Below, piece by piece: positions 33,601-45,600 of a stretch of 64,000 nucleotides of DNA. Under the pieces are notes generated by a model. It saw nothing but the letters and a program-made list of their open reading frames with translations, was not told the origin of the DNA and did not search any database. The DNA lies in contig NZ_BDCC01000035.1 of assembly GCF_001613305.1 (NCBI RefSeq), forward strand, positions 124,001 to 188,000, read 5' to 3'. How positions within the stretch are numbered: position 1 is the stretch's first letter; the number at the start of each line of letters is the position of its first letter. A program made the translations under genes and the position numbers. This DNA is from Nocardia vaccinii NBRC 15922 (GTDB lineage Bacteria > Actinomycetota > Actinomycetes > Mycobacteriales > Mycobacteriaceae).

Positions 33601-36600
33601 GGATGGTTGTAGAAACGATCGAGCACCCACGGATGTTTGCGCGCGAGGTTGTAGAGCTGGAACCACCGCTTTCCGATCGTGTACAGCGCACCGTCGAGCG
33701 GCATTTCGTGATGCGCGTCCTCGTCCCAGCCGATCGGCGGTTCGGGCTTGGGGCCCGGTCCCTGGGTCGCCCAGAGCATCGCCCGCCCCTCCTCGGACAG
33801 GCTCAGAATCTCCTCGTAGCTCATCTCCGGCCAGTGACCGGTGAGCAGCCGCAGCAGACCCGGTTCCACCATGTTCTGGAACGGCTCGGCGGCCATGGCC
33901 CCGCTGAATCCGTCCGGCATCTTCTCCTCGTAGGAGCGCGCGGGCAGATGCGATTTGTCCTCACCGCCGAACGGGGCCCAGCCCTTCGGTGGCAGCTGCC
34001 AGCCGTCGACCTCCTGCTGCCCGTACTTGTCGAGCTTGGTCCCCAGGGGCAGTCGCGGTTTGTGCGCCCGGAAGCCGTACGCCTCGCCCTCGCGGACGTC
34101 GTGCCAGGTCGGCTCGCCGCCCGGAGTCTCCGAACGCCGTTCCCAGAGCACGATTTCCAGCGGCACGGTGGGTTCGCGCCGACGACGGCTCACCTCTGCC
34201 GCCTCCCGGTCCCGGCTGGGCGACACGCGCCGATCACCGGTGCCCGGCGCCTCGACTCCCGTTGCCTCGTACAGCATCCGACGCCAGCGCACCGCGCCGG
34301 AGAGCGTCACCGGCCGCTCACCGTGCTGGATGATCCGCAACGATTCGACGGGATTTCCGTCCTCGTCGAGTTCGGTGCGCATGCCCTGACGTTCGACGCG
34401 CGGCGACGCCAGCTCGGTCACCTGGTGGCCGTTACCGCTCACCTCGGCCGCGACCTGCAGATAGTGGACCGCTGTCTCCGGCCGCTCGAACAGCCGGGCA
34501 ACGATGTGGTGGCGGCTCAGCGCCGCGGCGAGAGCGCGATCGTGATCCACCCCCGCGGTGAGTTCGTACTCCGAACGGCCCGCGGTCACGACGATCCGTG
34601 GCGGACGGCCGCCCGCGCCGTTCTCGTCGGGGACCCGGCCGTGATCGACCCACACATTCTCGGTGACCCGCACCAGATTTCGCGGATCCACGACGTCCTC
34701 CGCGGCCGCGCGCCAGGCCCCGCCCATCCCTATCCGGCGGTCGTTGATCCGGTCGATCTCGTTGTCCGCGCGGTCGACCGCCTCCCGGGCATCGGCGAGT
34801 TCACGCAGATCCTCGGGCGTCGCCGCGCTCGGATCGGCCTCGTGTCGCTCGCGCAGGCCGAAGTACCGCCGCCGCAGCGGTTTGGTCCGATCGATCGCCG
34901 CCTTGTACGCCTCGGCAAGGCGGCCGAGCGAACGATGCGTCTCATCGCTTTCGGAGACATCATGTTTCGCGCCGAGCTGTTCGAGCTGGTGGATGCGCTG
35001 ATCTATCTCGCGCAGCTGATCACCCAGCTCGTAATACCGTTCGGCGGCCTCGGCGAGTTTGTCGATCGGATCCTGCCGCCGGGTCAACTCCTCCTCGCTG
35101 ACCTGTTCGCGCGTGGACAAGCTCGGCGTGTCCACGCCCGCGTCCTCGCGGGTGTAACCGACCCGCTCGGAACTCAACCGCGCGACGGTGCCCGGCCAGT
35201 CGTCCCGGGACACGTCGTCCGGCGTTACGCCGTCCACGCGAGAGGTCCGGTATTCCAGCTTGGTGCGCCAGAATTCGTGCGCCGCGGCAACTCGGATGCG
35301 GCGGTTCACCAACTCGTCGAGTTCGACCTGACTCGGATCGGGTGCGAACTTCGCCTGCGGATCTGGTGTCTCGCCCGGTGATTCAGCGTCCTGGGACTTC
35401 TCAACGACCGATACCTCTGTGCTGCTCGGCTTTTCGGCGGTCCCGGACTTCTCGTCACGGCCGGGCTTCGCTGCGGTGTCGGCTTTCTCGCCGCTGCCGG
35501 ATTCCGCTGCGCTGCCGCGCTTTACGGGCGCGGCGGGCTTTGCGGCCGGGCCGGAGTCCTCGCGCGCGGTGGGTGTTCCGGGACGCTTCGGCTCGATTGC
35601 GGCGGCACCCTCGGCCGGTGCCGCGGTCAGGTCGCGGCCCTGTGGTTCGGTCAGGTCGGCCAGCCACACTCGACCCTCGCCGTCGACCCGGATCTGCCGG
35701 ACGTTCAGCTCACCATCGGCGCCGAGCAGATGTTCGCGGACCGCACGCGACAGCACATGATCCGGATTCGCGGTCGGCACGACGAGGTACAGACCAGCCG
35801 GATTTCCCTCGCCCGCGGCGCGCAGCCGAGCCACCGCCGCGGTCTCGTGGTCCGCGCCGACCGGCAGGCCGTCGCGTCCGATCGCGGTATCGCCGTTGTG
35901 CCGCAACACGTTCCGCGCGGCCAGCATGGTCAGCTCGGCAGCCTTGCGATCGCGCATCACCACGCCGAGTTCGTGAATGCCCAACCGCTGCAACAGCGCG
36001 TTACCGCGCGAGGACACCTCCGCCGCCCGCGCCTCGATGGCGCGTCGCTGATCGAAGAACTCCTCCATCCGATCGGCCGGAATGGTGGTGCGGTCGAAGA
36101 ACTCGTCGGCCCGCGCACGATGCTCGGCGATCAACTCCCGCACGGCGCGGGCCAGTTCGTGCGGGCTCGCACCGGCCGGTTCGATGTCCAGCCATCGCGC
36201 GTGTCGCAGGATGTCGCGGAAGTTCCGGTTCACCGCCTTGTCCATATCGCCGACCTGAACAGCCAACTTGCGCAGAGCTTTCCGGTCCGACCGCGAGCGC
36301 GGCACGTATTCGGTCTCCGCACCGGCGCGCCAATCGCCCGGACGCGGTGCGGGCGGGACCTGCGGACGCGGCGCCGGCACGTCGTGGGGACGGTGTTCGG
36401 TGAGATGCACCGTACCGTCCGCACCGACTCGTACCTGGTAGTAGACGGTGTCGGCGCCCTGCTCGGCCAGGGCGCGTCGACGTTCGTCATCGATGTGGAC
36501 GGTCGGATCGCCGGTCTTACCGACGCCGACGAGGCGCCGAGTCTTCCCGTCGGCACCCTCGACCTCACGCGTGTGCGCGACGCCGAACGCGAGCCGCACC

Positions 36601-39600
36601 TTGCGCACTCCGTCGCCATAGACCTTGGGCCCCTTGCCCCGCGCGCCCGCCTTGGCGTCCATCACCTCGCGCTCGGCCTCGGTCTGGGCTTCGGATTCAC
36701 GCATCCGCTCGTTCGCCTGCGCGACCCGGAATGCGTTCAGCTGCTCGATCAGCTTGCGCGCACCCTCGATGGTCCGGTTCGTCTCGGCCTGCACTGCCTT
36801 GCCGGTCCGGTGCACCAGGGCTTTTCGGTCCAGCTCCGGATCGACGCCGAATTCCCGCGCCAGCTCCCGCAGTCGCGGCATGCGCGTACCCGGTTTCTCC
36901 AGCTCCTGGCGCACCGCCGCCTGTCGCCGCGCCGCGGCCCGGGAGTTCTGTTCGGCGTGCTCGCGCAGAATCTCGTCCATCTGGTGGCGAGACGGCTCGT
37001 CGATGCCGAGGCCGACCGCGCGGGTGTGGAATTCGGAATCGGTGAGCGCATCGCCGTTGTCGCGCAGATCGGCCAGGTCCGCCACGGCACGGCGCTGCCC
37101 GAGCTGATCGGTTCGAATCCGCCGGCGCAGTTCAGCTTCGGTGAGGCCGTCGTGTTCGATTCCGAGTTCGTCCGCGAATTCACGCAGGCGACTCTCGTCC
37201 ATCCGCCACACCGCTGGGCGTTGCGCGTAATCCTGCTCTGCCAACCTCGCTGCATCGGAAACCTTGTCCTGCAACGCTTCCCGGCGCACCTTGTCCGGCT
37301 CGACCCCTGCCGCATGCGCGTCGCGCAGCGCGGCGGCCCAAGCCCGCTCGCGCCGGGCCACGGCCTCGACCAGCGCGCGCAGCGCTTTCTTCAACGGCCG
37401 CGTGGTGGGCACATGCCGCTGCTCGGTCTCCTCGCTACTCCACCGGTCATTGCGGGAGGGCTCCGGTTCCGGCTCCGCGGCTTCCCCTTCGGCCCGCGGC
37501 GTCGGCCCGTTGCCCGAGCCTCCCGAATCGCCGTCGTGATCGCCCCCCGTGGGCGGCGGCGGAGAATCCGTATCCCCGGTGTCGCGTCCGGGCCCACCGC
37601 TCGAATCCGGTCCGGATACCGGCGCGTCCGGTGCGCCGATGCCGTCCGGACCGGACGGATCCAGGCCCAGCGCCTGCATCTCGGCACGCAGTCGCTCCTG
37701 CTCCGAGACCGCCGCCCAGAAGTCGTTGGTGACCTTCACCACGGCCCGGGCGAGCGGCCCGTTGATCGCCAGTTGCTCGCGCAGCTCCCGGTGCCGTTCG
37801 ACGTCACCGGCCGCCTGCGCTGCCTTGACCTCCGCCCGCAGCCGATCCCGGTCCACACCGACCGCGCGAACGGCCGCACGCGCCAGGTCGTTACCGGTCA
37901 GCCCGGGATCGATGCCGATCGTCGGGGCGAGCTGACGCAATATCTCATGCGCGGTGCGCTCGGCCTCGCCCGCCGCATCGAGGCGGCGTCGGTACACCTC
38001 GTGCGGCTCGGCCGGTACCGCGGCATGCGGCTGTCCGGCCTCCTCGGCCCGCGGCACCACGGTGCCACGCACCCGGATCTGCCCGTCCTCCTCGCGCACC
38101 GCGTCCACCCGGATGTGCAACCCACGTCCGAGCAGCAGTCTGGCCGTCTCCAGCCGTCCGCCCGGGGAGAGGTCGGTGCCGCCGACGAACAGCGCGGGTG
38201 TGCCCTCCGGCACGGTGAGCTCGAGGTGGAGGTTCGACTCCGGGCGGGCCGACACTCTGCCCAGGAAACCCTGCAGATATCCGGGCACCTCGTACACCGA
38301 TCCCGGTGTGGTGTCGCCGAACAGCCCGTGCTCCCCCTCGAAGGTGAGCATCGCGGATTCGGGCAGCGGGGCTCGGGTCAGCACCTCGTCCAGTATCGGG
38401 GCCGCTTCCGGCGACAACCCGGAACCTCTGCCCGCCAGGAATTCACCGAGCGCCCGGCGTTCCTCGGCGGACAGCCCGTCCAGCACCGAATCCCACACCC
38501 GATGAGCGAAGCGCAGCCGCGCGGCGACGGGAGCCACGGAGTGCGGAATAGCCATCCGGACCTGTTGTGCGACATCATCTTTCGGAACCAGTGCACCCGA
38601 TTTCGCAGGGCCCGAGCCGGATTCGACTTCCGGCTGATCCGCCTCCGCGCGCCGGGCAGCGGCCTCGGCGGCCGACAACTCCGCATCGCGCGATTTCGCC
38701 TGCTGCAGTTCATCGGCCAGCTCGCCGGCGCGAATGTCGGCGAGGTGGAACGCCGTAGCCGCGTCCTCGAGCCGCGACACCCGCTCGGAATATTCGTCCA
38801 CCTGGGTTACGGGCAGCGTGCGCGACCGCAACTCCTCGAACAGGCGCCGGCGCTCGGCTTCCTGTTTCAGGTCGTCGTGCAGCACCTCCTCGATATTCAC
38901 CCGGACGCCGTCCCCGCGCGCGATCACATCGAACCGAGCGTTCTCCCGGGCCAGGATCATCCGCCGCAATTCGGCTGTCAGCCAATCGATCTCGGCGTGC
39001 CGGGCGGCCGGGTCGTGCACCGCGTCGCCCGGCTGCGCGTCGGCGCGGGCCGCGCGCACACCCTCGGAAAGTTCGGCGGCCCGAGCATCGAGGCGATGAT
39101 AGTCCTCGACGGCCTGGTGCAGCGCGGTCAAGCGGTCCTGGTACGCATCGGTCTCGGGGCCGACGACACGTCGGTGGTTGCGCACCTCCGCGAGCAGATC
39201 CTCCAGCGCCATCGGACGTTTCATCTCGTCCGACAGCAGTTCGTCGGTATTCACCGGCACACCCCGCGCCCGCTCGAGCACCTGTTGCCGGGCGTCCACC
39301 CGCTCCCGCTCGGCCCGCGCCCAGTCCAGCAGCGCCTGCTCGTGCGCGGCCCGCCGCTGCGCCCGAGCCGCCTCGTCCGGATCGGTGAACGCGAACAGTT
39401 GCTGTGCCACCTCGGCGCGCAACCGCTCGGTGAGTTCCTTCGGCGCGGCCGTGGGGTCGCTGTGGTTCAGCAGCGCGGCCCACCGCTCACGCTGCTCCGA
39501 AGTCTCCGCGGCGGCGAAGTTCTCGACCGCACCGGCGCGAACCGCGAGTGCCAGCGCGGGATCGTTGCTCAACTCGTGCACGAGCCCGTCGCCGAGCAAC

Positions 39601-42600
39601 ACCTGGACCGCCAACTCTCGCAGGGCGGCGACCGGTTCCTGTGGCAACTCCGGGAACCGTTCGCGCACACCGGTTTCGGCGAGAATCCGGGCGGCACGGC
39701 GAGGCGCGGGCGGCAGCCAGTCCTGCTCCGGCGCCATCGGTTCCACCGCGTAGGGCAGCGCCGCCACCGGCAGTGTGCGATCGCTCAGCAGCGGAATCCG
39801 CTTGTCGGTGAACGGGAACGTCCGCCGCCGCAGCGGGCGATTCGCGGGCAGTTCCTCGGGGTAGTACAGCCGCCCGCGCCGGCGCACCAACCGACCACTC
39901 AATCGGCGGCGGTTGGTATCCCAGTCGTGGCCCAGGCTCGCGGCGTGCTCGTCGGCCTCGTGCCAGGTGGCCTTGGGGTGCGTGCGCAGGTAGTCCGCCT
40001 CGGCGTGGGCGTCCTCGAGCAGCAGCAGATCCTCCGGATACGGCCGGGTGCGGCCGTCGCGATCGCCGATCCCAGTCAGCCGCAGCCACGCATCGGCCAC
40101 GTGCGCAAGCCGGTCGTACGGCTTCTCGATCAGCCTGCCCTCCGGGCTGGCCGGATCCTGCACGCGCATCTCGTTGATCATCAGATGCCGCTTGATCAGC
40201 AGGATTTCGGCGGTGAGCTGCTCGTGCGTGAGCGGGATACCGTCCGCGTGCCGCGCGAAGCCGAGCAACTCGGCGAAGACCGCGCCGCCGTCGCCGCGAC
40301 GCAACAGCGGGTCACGCGGGGTGGTCAGCTGGTCGACGATCCGCTGCACATCCGAATTCGCTTCGTCGTCGGCGAATTCGCCGATGACGCGATCGGCCCA
40401 GGCCTGTACCTGCGCCCAGTTCGCGACATCGCGCTCCCAGAAGCGCGCTTGCGCCGGATCGAGTTCACTCGCCGGCCCGTGCTCGGCCTCGGTCCAATTC
40501 AGGTGCGGCGGTTGCAGATCCAGCCGCGGCGCCTTCCAACCGCGATAGCCCCGATAGCTGCGGACGATCGGAATCTTGCGCAGGAAAGGATGATCCGGGT
40601 CGAACGGCCCGTCCGGCAACCAGTACCGGTTGCGCCGCCGACTGCCGAGTTCGGGATTCTTGTGGAAGTGCTCGATGATCCAGGGCAGCTTGCGCACGCC
40701 CTCGCCGATCTGAATCCACCGCTTGCCGATGGTGTAGAGCGCGTCGTGCAGGGGCAGATCGTGGTGTTGCTCCTCGTTCCAGCCGGGCGGGGCCTCCATA
40801 CCCGGCCCCGGGCCCTGAAGCCAGAACGCCTCGGCGCGGCCGTCCGGATTCAGGCTCTCCAGCTCTTCGTAGCTCATCTCCGGCCAGTAGCCGTAGATCT
40901 CGTGAATCAGCCACGGCTCCACCATGTTCTGGAACGGCTCGACCGCGACCGCGCCGCTGAACCCGTCGGGCATCTTCTCGTCGTAGGAGCGTGCGCGCAG
41001 ATGCGACTTGTCCTCGCCGCCGAACGGGGCCCAGCCCTTCGGCGGCAGCCGCCAGCCGTCCAGCTCCTTCTGCCAGATCTTGTTCAGTTTCACGCCGGAC
41101 TCGAGCTTCGGCTGGTAGGCGCGGTAACCGCGGGCCTCGCCCTCGCGGGTGCTGTGCCAGTTGCCCTCGGCGTCGCGCCACCGCATCAGCGTCTCCGGCG
41201 GCAACGCGTGGCGGGCGAACGGCTCGAGTTCGGCCGCGTGCCGATCCTGCTCCGGTGTCCGCCACCGGGTCTCCGAGCCGGCCGGAATGCCGGTGACCTC
41301 GTCGATGATCCGCCGCCAGGCGACCGGGTCGGTCACCGGCAGGGCCCGCGAGCGCGGATTGCGCGGGCCCATGGTGGCGCGCTGCAACTCGGGCGAGTCG
41401 AGCTGGATGTTCGTGATCCGTAGCTGAGCGTCGGCGGTCACCCGCAGGTAGTCGACCGTGGTATCCGACCGCTCCAGCAACCGCGCCAGATAGTGGTGGT
41501 GGGCCAGTGCGTCGGCGAGGGCGGCATCGTGCGCGGTGGCATCGAGCCTGCCGTACTCGGCCCGACCGGCGACGACGATGATCCGCCCACCGTGGAATCC
41601 GCCCCGCCCGTCGGGCACCCCGCGGTCGAACCACACATTGGCGTTGATCTGCCGCAGCCGTTTGCCCGGCTCGTCCGGTGCGACGGCCGCCGCACGCCAA
41701 TGCGCCTTCGCCGCGTCGGCCCACGCGCCGGTCGCCGCGGCGTGCTGATCGTTGAGCCGGTCGATCTCGGTATCGGCGCGGTCCACCGCCTCCTGCGCCT
41801 CGGTGAGCTCGCGCAATCGCTGCGGATCGCCGGCGGTGGGATCGTCGTCGCGCCGCGCCTGGATCAGCCGGGCCTCCAGTTCATCTCGCAAGCGGCGCAA
41901 CGGTTTTGCCGCGTCGACGGCGGCCTTGTGCCGATCGGCGAGTTGCACCTGCAGGTCGTCGAACGCCGCAGCGTGCGCCGGATCATAGGTGGCGCCCTGG
42001 CGCACCAGCGCGTCGATATCCTCGTCGATCTGCTGGATCTTGTCGCTCAGCTCGTAGTAGTTGCGCGCGGCCTGGGCCAGCTTGTCGACCGGATCACGGC
42101 GGCGGGCCAGTTCGGCGGGGCCGAGCTGTTCCGGCTCGCCGGGCGAAACATAGTCCAGCCCTTGGTATTCCGCGGTGTACCCGGTCGTCTCGCCGCTCAG
42201 TCGGCGTACCGTCTCCGCCCAGGCGCTCCGGGAGATGTCGGCATTGGGGAACTTTCCGGCCCTGCCCGCCAACTTGTTCCGCCACCGTTCCTGGGCGGCG
42301 ACCTTCGCCGTGCGCCGGCGGACGAGTTGATCGAGCCGGTGCTGCGCGTCCTCGGGTGAGAGCGCCGCCGGCTCCTCGACCGGAGCCTCGGGGATTTCCG
42401 GGGCATCCGGCTCCGGCTTCTCGGAGATCGCCTTCGGCGCCGGCTCTGCGATCGGTTCCGGGGCGGGCGCGACCGGGCCACCCTCGGGTTCCCGCAGTTC
42501 ACGGGTCCACACCCGCCCCCGCTCGTCCACGCGCACCTGCTGGAAGAGGAACTCGCCGTTACCCACCAGCGCGCGCCGGAGGGCCGGATCCAGAATGTGG

Positions 42601-45600
42601 TCCGGATGAGCCGCGGGTGCGACCACGACCAGGCGGTTCGCACCGTCCGCCGAGGTGATCAGCCGGGCCACCTCCTGCCCGGGATGCGCCGGACGCCCGT
42701 CCCGGCCGATCGGTACGCCGCCGTGCGCGGCCAGGACGCGCCGGGCGGCCAGCACCGCCGTATCGGCGGTCTTCAGATCACGCGGCCGGACGTAGTTGTT
42801 GTCGTGATCGGCCAGTCGCAACAACAGCTCGTCGCCGATCTCCTGGGCCGCCTGCGCCTGGTCCTCCAGCCGGTTGCGCTCGGCCACCAGCGCCGAATGC
42901 TCCCTGGGCGACACGTCGTCGGTGCGGTCCCACGCCTCCTCGGCGCGGGTGCGGAATTCGGCGACCTTCGCTCGCGTGGCGGCCTCGAGTTCGCGCGGGC
43001 TGAGCTGCCAGGCCGCATCGATGTCCAAGGTCTCGGCGAGGTCCAGCAATCCGGTGTAGTTCTCGTCCGCCGCACTGGTCAGCCGTCGGATGTCGTAGGC
43101 GAGCTGGCGCAGGTTCCGCCGGACCTTGCCCCGCTCGGGCACGAACCGCCGCTCGTCGCCGTGCGGGGTCCAGTCGCCCGGTCGAGCGCCGGGACCGAGC
43201 CGCTCGACCGGCGCGGGCGGCGGCCGGTGCGCACCGACCCGCACGACGCCGTGCTCGTCGATCGAGACACGGAAGTACATGGCGTCCTGGAAACCCTGGG
43301 CGGCGCGCCGCCGACGCTGGGCGGCAGGCAGATGTGTCTCGGGGTCCGCGGCCGCGCCCACGCCGACGTACCGGCCGCGGGCGCCCACCGCGCCCGGAAC
43401 GGTGAGGGTGTGCCCGTCACCGTGGCGCGCGTGGCCGGCAGTGGTGCCGATGATCCGCGGACTGCGATCGGATGCGCCGGTCCGGTGATAGAGGATCTCG
43501 TGCTCGGCCGCGGCCTGCGCCTCCGAGCGCCGCACCGACTCGTTGGCGACGGCCACCCGGAACCGATCGAATTCCGCGAGCACCGGGGCCCCGCGTTCCC
43601 GTGCTGCCGATGTGCGCCGACCGATCTCCGCGCGCAGCGCCCGCTCCACGTCGGCATCGGCCCGGCCCGCCGGATCGATGCCGTATTCGCGCGCCAGCTC
43701 GTGCAGGCGTTCGGTGCTGATCGGCGCGCCCGAGGACGGGTCGCGGTGACTCGGACCGCTGCGACTGTCGCGATGGGTGCCGGACAGTTCCCGGACCGCC
43801 TGCCCGCCCCGCTCCTCGATCGCGCCGATCCGATCACGGAGGGCCTGTTCGACCATGAAATCGGTGACTCGCACGCCCAGCTCCCGCGCCCGCTGTTCGA
43901 GCTCCGCCGGCGGCGCACTGCGCGCCTCCCCGGCGAGTCCGCGCAACGCCGAGACCGCGGCAGCGGCCGCGGCTCGTTCCGCCTCGGCGATCAGGATGCG
44001 CCGACGCAGCTCGGCGGCGTTCGCCGAACCGGGTACCAGGCCGAGCGCGTCGGCTCGCAACCGCAACTCGGCCAGGCTCTGCCCGCGCGAATCCGGTTGT
44101 CGCAGATCGTGTTCATGGTCCTTTTCGGCCCGGTCCGCCTTCGCGCCGAGCTGCCCGCTCAGCACCTCGCGGCGCACCTGGTCGGGATCGATGCCCAGCT
44201 CCCGAACCCGGGATACGGCCTGCGCCCAGGCCCGAGCGCGGGCATCGGCGGCGCGGGTCAGGGCACGCAACGCTCGGCGGGTCCGTGCGGTGAGCGGCCG
44301 GTGTTCCTGCGGCGCGCTGTGCTCGGTCCAGCCCTCCGGACGCAGCGAATCCGGCTCGGGCGTTGCCTCCAATGCGGCCAATTCGCCTTCGAGTCGGGCG
44401 ATCTCGTCGACGACCTCCTGGTGGTCCAGCGACAACCGTTCCAGCGCAACGATTTCCGCGGCGCGCCGGGCGTACTCGCCGGGCGCTGCGGCGCGGGCGC
44501 GCAGCTGCTCGACGGTGTGGTCGAGATTCTCCGGCCGCAGCGCTGCCCATCCGCCGCTCGGATCGACGAGCAGGTGCGCCGCCAGCAGGTTACGTTGATT
44601 GCGCAGCTCCGCCAGTCGCGCAACGGCTTCGGTGTGCTCGGCCAGCTTCCGGCCGTGCACCGCGAGTTGTTCCGGTGTCAGGTAGGCGGTCCGCTGCGCA
44701 AGGCTCGGCTGCCGGTGACCCGCCTGCGACGGCCCGGGGTCCGGCGCACCCGCGGCGAGTGCTCCCGGATGCCGTGGCGGTGCGATGCCGCCCGACCCAG
44801 CGTCCGTACCGTCCGAATGCCGGTACGGATGATCCGGATCCACATCCGCCGCGACGAGCCCATTCAGCACGGCCATCCGGAAATCCGCGAAGTCGCCCCG
44901 CCGATGAGCGTCGAGCTGTTCCAGGACGATGTTGCTGCGCACCTCCCCGAAGCTCTGGTCCCGGCCCGCGGCATCGGTGGGCGGTTCCGCGCCGATGCCG
45001 ACCCCGGGCAACACCTGGTCGGTCATCGCGGGCACGTCCCAGCCGAACGCGTCCGGGCGAGCGTCCTGGAATGTCTTCAGCCACTCCACAACTCGCTGTG
45101 CGGAGTCGAGATCGCGGACGTAGATCACGATGCGGTCGTCGCGTAGCCGGTGCGGACCGGCCACCTTCATGGAATGGATTCCCGGGAAATCGCCCGGAGC
45201 GTCGAGGATCTCGTGCACGATGCCCGCGGCCAGATCCGGAGCCCCCTCGTTACTGGCGTTCACGTACACGCGGTACCCGACGTCCTCGGGATCCAGTGGC
45301 TCGGAATGGCGGAAGAAGTGCGCGAAGCTGACGTCCTCGGGCGCCCAGACGTCCGCGTTGTCCGGCTCCAGGACGCCGACGTCCTGGAGCACCGCGAGTT
45401 GCCCGCCCGGAGCGCGCTCGCCGAGAATCCGAACCAGCCCGTCCAGGTAGGCGTGCGGATCCTCGACCGCCCCCGTGACCCGGCCCGAATACAGGCGATA
45501 GACGTCGTTGTACGACCGCATCGAATCGCGGCGATCCCAGACACGTCGCAGGAATTCGTCCAGGCTCTCCCGCGACAACGACGGCGGAACGAGGCCGTTG

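Noticed and set aside
35730..41423. Open frame of 1897 codons on the plus strand opposite the giant gene
   Set aside because: It is Arg/Pro/His-rich with no family features and lies wholly antisense to a gene with strong domain evidence. Long antisense frames are common in GC-rich coding DNA with G/C at third positions.
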